Positions 43,790-52,085 of a stretch of 52,229 nucleotides of DNA are shown here, piece after piece. A program made the translations under genes and the position numbers. The DNA is from Desulfobacteraceae bacterium (GTDB taxonomy: Bacteria > Desulfobacterota > Desulfobacteria > Desulfobacterales > Desulfobacteraceae): the NCBI GenBank assembly GCA_016743945.1, contig JADGFI010000041.1, positions 890-53,118 of the forward strand, given 5' to 3'. Below the pieces are notes generated by a model that was not told where the DNA came from, did no database searches, and was given only the letters and a program-made list of their open reading frames with translations. The stretch's first letter is position 1. Each line of letters begins with the position of its first letter.

Positions 43790-46700
43790 ATGGAAGCAGG
43801 TAATTCCAAAGATATAATAAAAAACCAAACGCCCAAAAAAGAAATAGAGGTCATCATTGAGATCCTGGCGATACAAGTTTCTGAACTCAGACAAACAGAC
43901 CTGATTGACTGCATGAATCGTCTGGGATACAAGGATAAAAAAAATAAGCTGCTTTCATACAAGACCATCCGTCCGTTTTTAACCGATCTTGTTCAAAACG
44001 GTTCCATTATCCACGATGAAAACGGGATCACCTGCCAGGACGGTTTATGGTTGGAAACCATTGAGCATCTGGTGACCGAGGACAGGTTCAAGATAATTGC
44101 ACCAGCGGTTTTAGCCTCTGTCCCCCTGTTAAAACCTGCCCAAGAAAAACTTTATACCTTTAATACCATAAAAGAATTTTACAGGGCCGTCCTGATTGCT
44201 GTATTCACCGACGAACAATTTGCCGATCTGGACCTTGTCTACCGTTCCGGGAAAAGAATTAAAAAATTTTGGAGGGAAGACATCCCCCCCTTTCTATCGC
44301 TTTTCAACCACCCTTTCCTTCCCAAACTGCTGGACAGGATAAACTTGTCCAGCAGGTGGAAGGTGTTGGGATATATTATAGATGATGCGCAAAATAAAAT
44401 GATCCCTGCTCCGAAAATCATGGTTCTTGGAGAATTTCTTTTATCCCAATTCCCCGGATCAGACAAAGAATACCGGGTACTGGATCATTGTTTTATGACA
44501 GGGCAGCTGAACCTGCACAAAAAATTGTTATCCGAATTTAAGGATACAAACTCGATTCACCACTTTTTCCAGCAGGGGAAATCAGCATTGATTTGTGGAA
44601 ACAAAGGGGCTGCATTGATTCTTTTCAAACAAGCCCTGGCAGCCATGGAGGAACAAAATTATTCACAAAAGAGAGATCAACTCTTTTTTTTACTGCTTGC
44701 CCTGCTGGGAAGTGAAGAAGCAGAAGATCTTCAGTGGGGAATTCGCTGTATTCTTGATTTAGACGGCCGGGAGTCTAATAATTTGTCCATGGATATACTA
44801 TCAAAAGCCATGTTGCCCTTGTTTTATGCACAAGTCGGAAAAAATTTCGAACCCTTTATTTTTCCGGAAATTCTCATCTCCATGAGAAATCCAAGGGTTG
44901 CTTTTTTTGCAATTTTGATATTAAGCTGGCTCCAGAAAAGCAGAGCAAAGCCGTATGTCTACCTGCTGGAAAAAATTCGGGAAATGTCAATGGACTGCGG
45001 GTACAACTGGCTGACGGCTGAAATCTGTGCATTGCTGGCCCAGCTGGGAAGAGAGGCGGATGTCAATGCCGCCAAAGCACAAGCCCTCCATGAAGCAATG
45101 GGAACAAAAACCATTGTCAACCTTTTCAAACCTGTTTCCGGGTGGGAAAAGGCTCTCATATCAATGATTCGCATGGGAGAACATGGGGGAAATGATACCC
45201 ATGGGCTTGACGACACCCGGGCCGAGCAGCGATTGATCTGGCAACTGAAATATGATAAAAATATCCGAGACTGCCAGCTGACCCCCCGTATCCAGAAAAT
45301 CAACAAAACCGGCAGATGGACAAAGGGAAAACCCATCCCCCTGGCAACCCTGGGGGACACTTACCTCAGGCTGGATTGGCTCACCCCCCAAGATCATAGC
45401 GTTTGCACCGCCATTGTGAAAGAGATACGCCATGACGCATTTGGATATTACAATGAAACAGGGTTTCGTTTAGATCTGGAAAAAGCATTGCCTGCCCTTG
45501 TGAACCACCCATTGATTTTTCTTGAAAACGAATTGAACACCCCCATTGAATTTGTCAGCGGGGCCCCGGAAGTTCGATTACGCGACGTTGACGAAAAGCT
45601 TTATATCAGCATGGAACCCAGGCCGGTTGACCAGCTAACCTTTGTCACACTTTTAAGAGAAACCGCCACTCGGTTTAAGGTGGTATGTTTTTCCACGGAA
45701 CATATCAACATTTCCCGCCTTGTCGGGGAAGAAGGGCTGGTCATACCCAAAAAAGAAAAAAAGCGGGTCGGCCAGGCAATTGCGGCTGTTTCAGCGTTTC
45801 TCACGGTTAATTCAGACATAGAAGCAGAAGGGATGCAAATCCTTGTGCCAATGGAGGCTGATCCCACACCCCATGTGCACCTGATCCCCTGGCAGGAAGG
45901 AATTAAGATGGAAATACTGATCAGGCCCTTTGGTCGGGTCGGATCCTATTTCAGGCCGGGAAAGGGAGGATGCCATGTTTTGTCAGATCTTGAAGGAAAA
46001 AATGCCAGGGTTGTCCGTAATCTTGCCCTGGAAAAAACAAATGCACAAATCATCCTTGATGCCTGTCCAACCCTGAAGCATATAAAAGCTGTGGGCGGAG
46101 AATGGGTGGTGGAAGAACCGGAACAAGCCCTTGAACTGCTTCTGGAATTAAAAACCTGTGAGGCAAAACCAATATTAAAATGGCCCCGGGGGCAAAAGAT
46201 TCAACTAAGATCCAGCGCCTCTTTTTCCGATTTTTCCCTGACCCTGAAAAAAGAACGAAACTGGTTCAAGGCCACGGGGAAGCTTTTGCTGGAGGATGAT
46301 ACCACGGTTGATCTGCACCGGCTGATGGATCTTCTGGAAGCGTCAACCGGCCGTTTTGTCACCCTGGATGACGGTACGTTTTTAGCCATTACCAAGGGGT
46401 TAAAAGCCCGGCTTGATGAATTAAACGCCTATTCAACCCCCCATGAAGACGGATTGCTGTTTTCGCCCCTGGCGGCAACGGCCATGGAAAAACTCACGGA
46501 TCAGGCAGGATCACTGGAAAGCGACCTTGCCTGGAAATCCCATTGCAAAAGTCTAAAGGAAATCATTGAGCCCAAAATTCCCGACACGCTCCAGGCCAGA
46601 CTCCGGGATTACCAGATCACAGGGTTTAACTGGCTGTGCAAGCTTGCCCACTGGAATGTCGGGGGATGCCTGGCAGATGATATGGGCCTTGGAAAAACCG

Positions 46701-47986
46701 TACAATCTCTGGCATCCATTCTTGTCCATGGGTCCAAAGGCCCCACACTGGTAGTGGCACCTTTGTCGGTCATGAACAATTGGAAGGAAGAGTGCCAAAA
46801 TTTTACCCCAACCCTCAATCCTCTTATCTTTGGCGGCAAAAACCGGCAGCAAATGCTGGACGACCTGGCACCCTATGATCTTGTTATCTGCAGTTACGGC
46901 CTTCTCACAATCGATGCAAAAAAACTTTCAATGATTGATTGGCAGATCATTGTTTTGGATGAAGCCCAGGCCATTAAAAACAGGAAAACCAAGCGGTCAA
47001 AAGCGGCCATGGCATTAAAGGCAAAATTTCGTTTAATCACCACGGGAACCCCTGTTGAAAACCGATTGGACGAATTATGGACACTTTTTAATTTTTTGAA
47101 TCCAGGGCTTTTGGGAAGCTATTACCGGTTCAAGCAGATGTTTGTTATCCCCATTGAGGGGAATCAGGACAAGGAGGCATCCCAACGCCTCAGAAAACTG
47201 ATTCGCCCCTTTATCCTCCGCCGCCTGAAAACAGAAGTTCTCAAAGAGCTGCCGGAAAAAACCGAAATTATCCTCCAGGTGGAAATGAGCCGTGATGAAG
47301 CAATCCTCTATGAAGCCCAACGCCTTAAATCCATTGAAAAGATTCATCAAACAGACGAGAATGCCCCGGCACAAAAACATTTCCAGATACTGGCGGAATT
47401 AACCAGATTGCGCCAGCTGTGCTGCAACCCTTCCCTGGTATTGCCCGATGCCAATATTGAAAGTTCAAAATTAAAAGTATTCATGGATACCATAAGAGAA
47501 TTGCGGGAAAGCCGGCACAAGGCGCTGGTATTCAGCCAGTTTGTGGGTCACCTGTCCATTTTACGCAGGGCGTTGGACGAAGAAAACATCAGCTACCAAT
47601 ATCTGGACGGGTCCACTTCGGCAAAAAAACGAAAACAGAGGATCGATGCGTTTCAAAACGGGGAGGGAGACTTTTTCCTCATCAGCCTCAAGGCCGGCGG
47701 AACCGGACTGAATCTCACGGCTGCAGATTATGTGATCCACATGGATCCCTGGTGGAACCCGGCAGTGGAAGACCAGGCATCGGACCGGGCCCACCGCATC
47801 GGCCAGACCCGTCCGGTAACGGTTTACCGCCTGGTGGTCAAAGATTCCATAGAAGAACGGATTGTCGATCTCCACAAGGAGAAAAGGGATCTTGCCGAAA
47901 GCCTTCTGGCCGGCAGCGAAACTGCGGGAAAATTATCTGTATCGGAGCTGCTCGAATTGATGCAGGGAAAAAAAACAGACTACTAA
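43790..47986 (+). CDS. SNF2-family ATPase with long N-terminal alpha-helical region
   Basis: The 1398-residue protein ends in a full SNF2 motor: motif I DDMGLGKTVQSLAS (about 962), Ia VVAPLSVMNNW, II VLDEAQAIKN (about 1055), III TGTPVENRLDELW, then helicase-C motifs FSQFVGHLSILRRAL, GGTGLNLTAADYVIHMDPWW and DRAHRIGQ (about 1332). The first 900 residues hold a winged-helix-like start (LRQTDLIDCMNRLGYK), helical-repeat segments and a beta-rich middle before the motor. Such proteins translocate on duplex DNA and remodel complexes. AAAGGA precedes ATG 43790. It is not a RapA; it lacks Tudor-like domains. Confidence 0.93.
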   Translation: MEAGNSKDIIKNQTPKKEIEVIIEILAIQVSELRQTDLIDCMNRLGYKDKKNKLLSYKTIRPFLTDLVQNGSIIHDENGITCQDGLWLETIEHLVTEDRFKIIAPAVLASVPLLKPAQEKLYTFNTIKEFYRAVLIAVFTDEQFADLDLVYRSGKRIKKFWREDIPPFLSLFNHPFLPKLLDRINLSSRWKVLGYIIDDAQNKMIPAPKIMVLGEFLLSQFPGSDKEYRVLDHCFMTGQLNLHKKLLSEFKDTNSIHHFFQQGKSALICGNKGAALILFKQALAAMEEQNYSQKRDQLFFLLLALLGSEEAEDLQWGIRCILDLDGRESNNLSMDILSKAMLPLFYAQVGKNFEPFIFPEILISMRNPRVAFFAILILSWLQKSRAKPYVYLLEKIREMSMDCGYNWLTAEICALLAQLGREADVNAAKAQALHEAMGTKTIVNLFKPVSGWEKALISMIRMGEHGGNDTHGLDDTRAEQRLIWQLKYDKNIRDCQLTPRIQKINKTGRWTKGKPIPLATLGDTYLRLDWLTPQDHSVCTAIVKEIRHDAFGYYNETGFRLDLEKALPALVNHPLIFLENELNTPIEFVSGAPEVRLRDVDEKLYISMEPRPVDQLTFVTLLRETATRFKVVCFSTEHINISRLVGEEGLVIPKKEKKRVGQAIAAVSAFLTVNSDIEAEGMQILVPMEADPTPHVHLIPWQEGIKMEILIRPFGRVGSYFRPGKGGCHVLSDLEGKNARVVRNLALEKTNAQIILDACPTLKHIKAVGGEWVVEEPEQALELLLELKTCEAKPILKWPRGQKIQLRSSASFSDFSLTLKKERNWFKATGKLLLEDDTTVDLHRLMDLLEASTGRFVTLDDGTFLAITKGLKARLDELNAYSTPHEDGLLFSPLAATAMEKLTDQAGSLESDLAWKSHCKSLKEIIEPKIPDTLQARLRDYQITGFNWLCKLAHWNVGGCLADDMGLGKTVQSLASILVHGSKGPTLVVAPLSVMNNWKEECQNFTPTLNPLIFGGKNRQQMLDDLAPYDLVICSYGLLTIDAKKLSMIDWQIIVLDEAQAIKNRKTKRSKAAMALKAKFRLITTGTPVENRLDELWTLFNFLNPGLLGSYYRFKQMFVIPIEGNQDKEASQRLRKLIRPFILRRLKTEVLKELPEKTEIILQVEMSRDEAILYEAQRLKSIEKIHQTDENAPAQKHFQILAELTRLRQLCCNPSLVLPDANIESSKLKVFMDTIRELRESRHKALVFSQFVGHLSILRRALDEENISYQYLDGSTSAKKRKQRIDAFQNGEGDFFLISLKAGGTGLNLTAADYVIHMDPWWNPAVEDQASDRAHRIGQTRPVTVYRLVVKDSIEERIVDLHKEKRDLAESLLAGSETAGKLSVSELLELMQGKKTDY

Positions 47987-48371
47987 AAAAACCGGCAGAG
48001 TGATCCCATGAAAATTTTGATTTGAGTAAACGACACTGCTATTTCCAGATCGAAATATCAAAATAAGACAAAGGCTAGGAGAGGAGACTCCGATGCCGAG
48101 GCATAACTATTCTTGTTGACATCGCTGAATCTTAAATATAGAGCCCAAGACTGACCAGTCAGTTTTGCAATTCACTCATTTCGAAACTGCAAAAAGGAGA
48201 GCAAAAGATGCTGGCATTCAGGCAAATGGATGTAAAATAAATGTAATCCCACAATTCTCCTTGTATTTTATGACTATAAAATATTATCATTCATGGTTAT
48301 AAATTAACGTTAAGACTTTTTTATGAACATTCCCATGGTCGATACACAAGGGGACCTGAAAAGGAGAAAAT
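47987..48371 (+). promoter_or_regulatory. Orphan promoter, TetR-like operator and aborted 10-codon reading frame
   Basis: This 385-base gap contains TTGACA (48116-48121), a perfect inverted repeat ACTGAC-CA-GTCAGT (48150-48163) of TetR-operator shape, a second inverted repeat (TTTTGCA...TGCAAAA), then AAGGAGAG (48194-48201) and ATG 48208 opening only ten codons (MLAFRQMDVK) before TAA 48238-48240. No TetR gene is in the window. It looks like the front end of a deleted gene, or a leader peptide for the PAQR gene at 48372. Confidence 0.5.
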
Positions 48372-49028
48372 ATGGGCGTTAGAATGCAAGAATCCTTTAA
48401 TTTTTATTCCCATCTTGCAGGGGGTATTGCAGCCCTTGTGGGAACCATATATTTGGCAAAGGTGGCAAGCTATTCAGCATCCACGCTGATCACAGCCATT
48501 ATTTACGGACTCTCCTGTATCTTCCTTTTTTCTGCCAGTTCCCTTTACCATAGATTTAAAAAGGAAGAAAATGAGCTTTCCTTTTGGCGAAAAATGGACC
48601 GTTTGGCCATTTTTTTTATGATTGCCGGAACCTACACCCCCATCTGTTACTTTTGCCTGGAAGGGAATTGGCGCTGGACCATGATCGGAATCCAATGGTC
48701 ACTGGTAGGCTTTGGGGTCATCTCCCAATTGTTTTTTCCCCGTGCACCCAGAGCCCTTTATGTGCTCATATACATTATCATGGGCTGGTCCGTCCTTCTT
48801 CCCATGAAACAAATACTTTCAAACATGTCCTTATCCCAGGAGGTGTTATTATTTACCGGTGGAGCTGCCTTTACCCTGGGCGGCCTGATTTATGCCATTA
48901 AAAGACCCCGCCTTGTTCCGGGAATATTTAGTTTTCATGAATTGTTTCATGTCCTGATTCTCATCGGCGGTGTCCTCCACTATGCCATGATTTATCGGAT
49001 CTATTTTGAAATCGTTGCCTACGCTTAA
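48372..49028 (+). CDS. Hemolysin III / PAQR-family membrane protein, copy 2
   Basis: The 218-residue protein has seven spans and PAQR marks: ESFNFYSHLAGGIAALVG, SSLYHRFKKEE, WRKMDRLAIFFMIAGTYTPICY and SFHELFHVLILIGG. It differs widely from the copy at 16984-17691 and sits in another context, so this is an old duplication. AAAGGAG precedes ATG 48372. The first motif Asp is MDR here rather than IDH in copy 1. Confidence 0.9.
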   Translation: MGVRMQESFNFYSHLAGGIAALVGTIYLAKVASYSASTLITAIIYGLSCIFLFSASSLYHRFKKEENELSFWRKMDRLAIFFMIAGTYTPICYFCLEGNWRWTMIGIQWSLVGFGVISQLFFPRAPRALYVLIYIIMGWSVLLPMKQILSNMSLSQEVLLFTGGAAFTLGGLIYAIKRPRLVPGIFSFHELFHVLILIGGVLHYAMIYRIYFEIVAYA

Positions 49029-49092
49029 AACACCATATACTATCAAATCCAGGTTAAAATGAGCCCAGAGAAATTTCCCAAAAGGTTTAAAA

Positions 49093-50019
49093 ATGAAACC
49101 ACCTGACCCCATAAAAGAGGAAAGGGAATTGGTGGACACAAATCTTCTTGAAAACGAAAATCACCGCTTTAAACAAGCGTATCACGTCCATTTTCTGGAC
49201 GGAGAAACAAAGCCGAAAAATATTGGAAACCCCTTTCTTTTACCCAATGCTTCATCAAAGACGGGGATTCTTCTGGTCCACGGATTAATGGCAGCGCCCG
49301 AAGAGGTTCGTGAATGGGCCCAATTTTTATATTCAAAGGGATATACAGTCTATGTACCAAGGCTTGCCGGACACGGTACCTCTCCAATTGATCTTTCGAA
49401 CCGGCATTATGGAGAATGGATGGCATCCGTGGATCGCGGAATTGATATTCTCAGAACCTGCTGCAAAAATTTGGTGATCGGCGGTTTTTCAACCGGGGCA
49501 GGACTCGCGCTTTACCAGGCCATCCAAAACCCCACTGCCTTTGATGGGGTCATCTCCATCTCAGCCCCCCTTAAATTCAAAGGGATTTCCACAAATTTTG
49601 TGGAGATTCTCCATGCATGGAACCGGTTTGCCATCCAATCGGGCATGACCCTATTGGCAAAAGAATATGCAAAAAACCATCCGGACAATCCCCATATCAA
49701 TTACCACCGATGCCCCATACAAGGCATTGTGGAGGTAAAAGCCCTGATGAAAAAAGTATACAGTTCTCTTTCAACCCTTAAAATCCCCTCACTGATTATA
49801 CAAGGAAAAAATGACCCAAAGGTGGATGGGCAAAGCGGGCAAAAAATTTTTCAATGTATCAATCGCAGGGATTCCCATTACAGGGAAATTGATTTTCATC
49901 TCCACGGAATTATCCGGGGGCCCATTTCCCAGGAAGTGTTCCAAGAGGTTGAAACCTTTCTCGATACCCTTTATCCTGAGTATCCCAAAAGCCCTGACCA
50001 CTCATTAGAACCGATATAG
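49093..50019 (+). CDS. Alpha/beta-hydrolase (carboxylesterase/lysophospholipase-like)
   Basis: The 308-residue protein has the oxyanion HGLMAAPEEVREWA, the cap-fold VPRLAGHGTSP, the nucleophile GGFSTGAG (Ser about 133), acid in IIQGKNDPKVDG, and His in DFHLHGIIRG. It resembles Est30-type carboxylesterases and monoglyceride lipases. No signal peptide is seen. AAAAGG precedes ATG 49093. A decayed kinase gene lies convergent just after it. Confidence 0.88.
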   Translation: MKPPDPIKEERELVDTNLLENENHRFKQAYHVHFLDGETKPKNIGNPFLLPNASSKTGILLVHGLMAAPEEVREWAQFLYSKGYTVYVPRLAGHGTSPIDLSNRHYGEWMASVDRGIDILRTCCKNLVIGGFSTGAGLALYQAIQNPTAFDGVISISAPLKFKGISTNFVEILHAWNRFAIQSGMTLLAKEYAKNHPDNPHINYHRCPIQGIVEVKALMKKVYSSLSTLKIPSLIIQGKNDPKVDGQSGQKIFQCINRRDSHYREIDFHLHGIIRGPISQEVFQEVETFLDTLYPEYPKSPDHSLEPI

Positions 50020-50250
50020 GGGCCAGCCCCTTTCGTTGGCACAAGCGGCAAGCTGTTTTGTGGGATTGATAGCAACCGGGTGCCCGACACCTCTGCCACC
50101 GTCACCCAGGGCCTGAACAAAATAATGGACCAAATTAAGGAAGAACTTGAATCTGCCCTTTATGGCCCTCAATTCCAAGGTTTTTCCAAGCCGAAAAAGA
50201 CAGGTTTTAGCACCGGTGGTACCAATGTCATAGGTCAGCAGATGAATGGC
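50020..50250 (-). pseudogene. N-terminal remnant of an FGGY-family carbohydrate kinase
   Basis: On the minus strand 50244-50161 reads HLLTYDIGTTGAKTCLFRLG then KTLELRAI, the phosphate-1 loop and first strands of FGGY sugar kinases. After this the frame is lost; a neighbouring frame (VAEVSGTRLLSIPQ) may be a degraded continuation. No start, substrate domain or second ATP motif remains. It sits at the 3' end of the hydrolase gene and is not translatable as a kinase. Confidence 0.7.
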
Positions 50251-50305
50251 ATCTATCAGATCGATATCGGAACTACTCCATATTAAAAGTCCAGGCCTTT
50301 TTAAA

Positions 50306-50692
50306 TCATTTTTTCCGCCACCGTTCATGCCTTTCAAAGGCATCATCGGCTGCTTTTATCAGTGTTTTAATATTTACAGGTTTTTTAAAATAATCTTCAA
50401 AACCTGCTTCTCTGCAATCTGAGAGTTCAAAGAGTGATGCATATCCTGTAATGGCATAAACAATAGACATGGGCATACTTTTTTTGATTTTCCTGCATAA
50501 TTCAATCCCATTAATTGTCGGCAGATTGAGATCAAAAAACATGACATGGATTTTTTCATTCTGCAGCAATGCCAATGCATCTTCACCATTCAGTGCTGAA
50601 CGTACATCATAGCCGGCCCTTAAAAAAGTTAGCTTTAGCAAATTTACAATTGATATTTCATCATCAACAACTAAAATTTTTTTATCAGACAT
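50306..50692 (-). CDS. Single-domain response regulator (receiver only)
   Basis: The 128-residue protein is a receiver: KKILVVDDEISIVNLL, phospho-Asp in VMFFDLNLPTINGIEL, Thr/Lys in ITGYAS and YFKKPV. It has no output domain and acts as CheY-like or in a phosphorelay. GAGGAG sits before two in-line ATGs (50695, 50692); spacing favours the second. The upstream kinase-like frame overlaps it. With cheR and cheB next door it may belong to a chemotaxis-type pathway. Confidence 0.9.
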   Translation of the reverse strand: MSDKKILVVDDEISIVNLLKLTFLRAGYDVRSALNGEDALALLQNEKIHVMFFDLNLPTINGIELCRKIKKSMPMSIVYAITGYASLFELSDCREAGFEDYFKKPVNIKTLIKAADDAFERHERWRKK

Positions 50693-50694
50693 CA

Positions 50695-51017
50695 TTACTC
50701 CTCAAGCCCATTTAAATTTTGCGCCCCATCAATATCAATAATTTCAGTATTGATATATCCCTTGGTTTTGTATTTTTTAATTGTCATCAACTTTCTTGTT
50801 ATCCTACCTAATCTCTCGGCCTGGGTTTTTATTTCCTCAAGGTTTGCTGCCAGTTTTTATTCATAAGAAGATGGGTCGATTTATTGGCCAGGACAACCTT
50901 TATGTTTTTGTTGATCACTGCAATGGCCAGAGGCAATGCATTGACAATCTCTAACAGCCCTTCTTTAGTGTATATTTTTGACTTATCCAAAATTTTCCCA
51001 GTTATTCGATTAATCAT
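50695..51017 (-). pseudogene. Gutted PAS-type histidine kinase remnant
   Basis: From ATG 51017 a PAS-like start is read (LLEIVNALPLAIAVINKNIK), then NKNWQQTLRK and a stop at 50829. In another frame, NLEEIKTQAERLGRITRKLM and EIIDIDGAQNLNGLEE, ending at 50695, are the end of a HisKA domain. The phosphoacceptor His and the ATPase domain are gone, so it cannot signal as a kinase. An internal deletion plus a frameshift near 50838 explains it. The stop overlaps the response-regulator start (TAATG). Confidence 0.7.
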
Positions 51018-51261
51018 CAAATTTTCCTCTTAATCTTTTTTTATCTCCTGTCAGTCCCAGCATGGTTATGTAGGTGATGACCAGACCAAATTCATATGGC
51101 GCGTTCTTAAAACATTCCAAGGTAGCTGTACTCATATCCTGTAAGGTAACTTCATTGATAGGGTTACCAGTCCTGGCCCCGATTTCAATATTTTCCCATC
51201 CGATATCTTCATTGCTTTTTTCAGGATGATACACGCCTCTTTAATTCTTTGATAAACACAT
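51010..51261 (-). pseudogene. Small ORF, interrupted by a stop near its 5' end
   Basis: An AGGAG site and ATG 51261 open MCLSKN and meet TAA 51241-51243, but the same frame continues from 51240 to a stop at 51010 for about 76 codons (GVYHPEKSNEDIGWENIEIG..., ending GDKKRLRGKFDD). A GTG at 51234 could restart but has a ribosome site that is too close. I do not recognise the family. The end overlaps the kinase remnant start by eight bases, typical of an operon. Confidence 0.45.
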
Positions 51262-51278
51262 CGCTATCTCCTGAAATA

Positions 51279-52061
51279 TTATTTTTTTTGGTACCCACTG
51301 GGTAAAACTGTTTTTAGGGAATGGTCAAGTCCGTTCAAGCTTTCAGCCAGTCCCACAAAGAAATACCCCCCCGGTTTTAATGCCCGGCAAAGATTGTCGA
51401 CAACCTTTTGCCGGGTCGGGGTATCAAAATAAATCATGACGTTTCTGCAAAAAATTATATCAAAGGTATCAGCGGGCGTGTCTGACAGCAGGTTGAATTT
51501 TGCAAATGTAACCAATTGTTGAACCGCAGGTTTCACCCTGACATGATCTTTCCATCTGTCTTTGCCCTTTTGAAAATAGGTATGCAGCATTGAAGAGGGA
51601 ACATTTTTTACCCGCTCCATTGGGTAAACAGCCCGTCGGCCAAGCTTAAGCATGGAATCAGAAACATCCGATGCGAAAATGCTCAAAGAAAATGAATTGG
51701 CCAGCAATTGAACCGCAATTGAAAATGCTTCTTCTCCACTGGATGAGGCAGCGCTCCATATTTTCAAAGGTGTTTTTTTGTCCAGTATCTTAATAAGATA
51801 TTCACAGTGTTTGTTTTCCCTGAAAAAAAAAGTGTGGTTGGTGGTGGTGGCATCGATAAATTCATCAAATTCTTCCGGATCGCTGGATATCACATTAATA
51901 TAATCAGAAACAGATGCTATTTTTGTTATCCGCATTCTTTTGGCAAGCCTGGCCAAAAGAAGGCTGTATTTTTTTTCATTAAGGACGACCCCGGACTCTT
52001 CATAAACAATTCGGGAAAGTTTTTTATGCTGCCCAGGACTTAAGCTTGTTTCGGTTACCAT
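51279..52061 (-). CDS. cheR: Chemotaxis protein methyltransferase CheR
   Basis: The 260-residue protein methylates glutamates of chemoreceptors using S-adenosylmethionine. It has a CheR_N part (LSRIVYEESGVVLNEKKYSLL) and the methyltransferase core IWSAASSSGEEAFSIAVQLL, then DIIFCRNVMIYFD and GGYFFVGLAESL. The end of a CheB gene lies just upstream. No receptor, cheA or cheW is in the window, so they are probably further right. Confidence 0.95.
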   Translation of the reverse strand: MVTETSLSPGQHKKLSRIVYEESGVVLNEKKYSLLLARLAKRMRITKIASVSDYINVISSDPEEFDEFIDATTTNHTFFFRENKHCEYLIKILDKKTPLKIWSAASSSGEEAFSIAVQLLANSFSLSIFASDVSDSMLKLGRRAVYPMERVKNVPSSMLHTYFQKGKDRWKDHVRVKPAVQQLVTFAKFNLLSDTPADTFDIIFCRNVMIYFDTPTRQKVVDNLCRALKPGGYFFVGLAESLNGLDHSLKTVLPSGYQKK

Positions 52062-52085
52062 AAAATATTATAGTCCAATTATAAT

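Noticed and set aside
50080..50286. Plus-strand frame over the kinase remnant
   Set aside because: No ribosome site, and the minus strand holds the recognisable FGGY motif.
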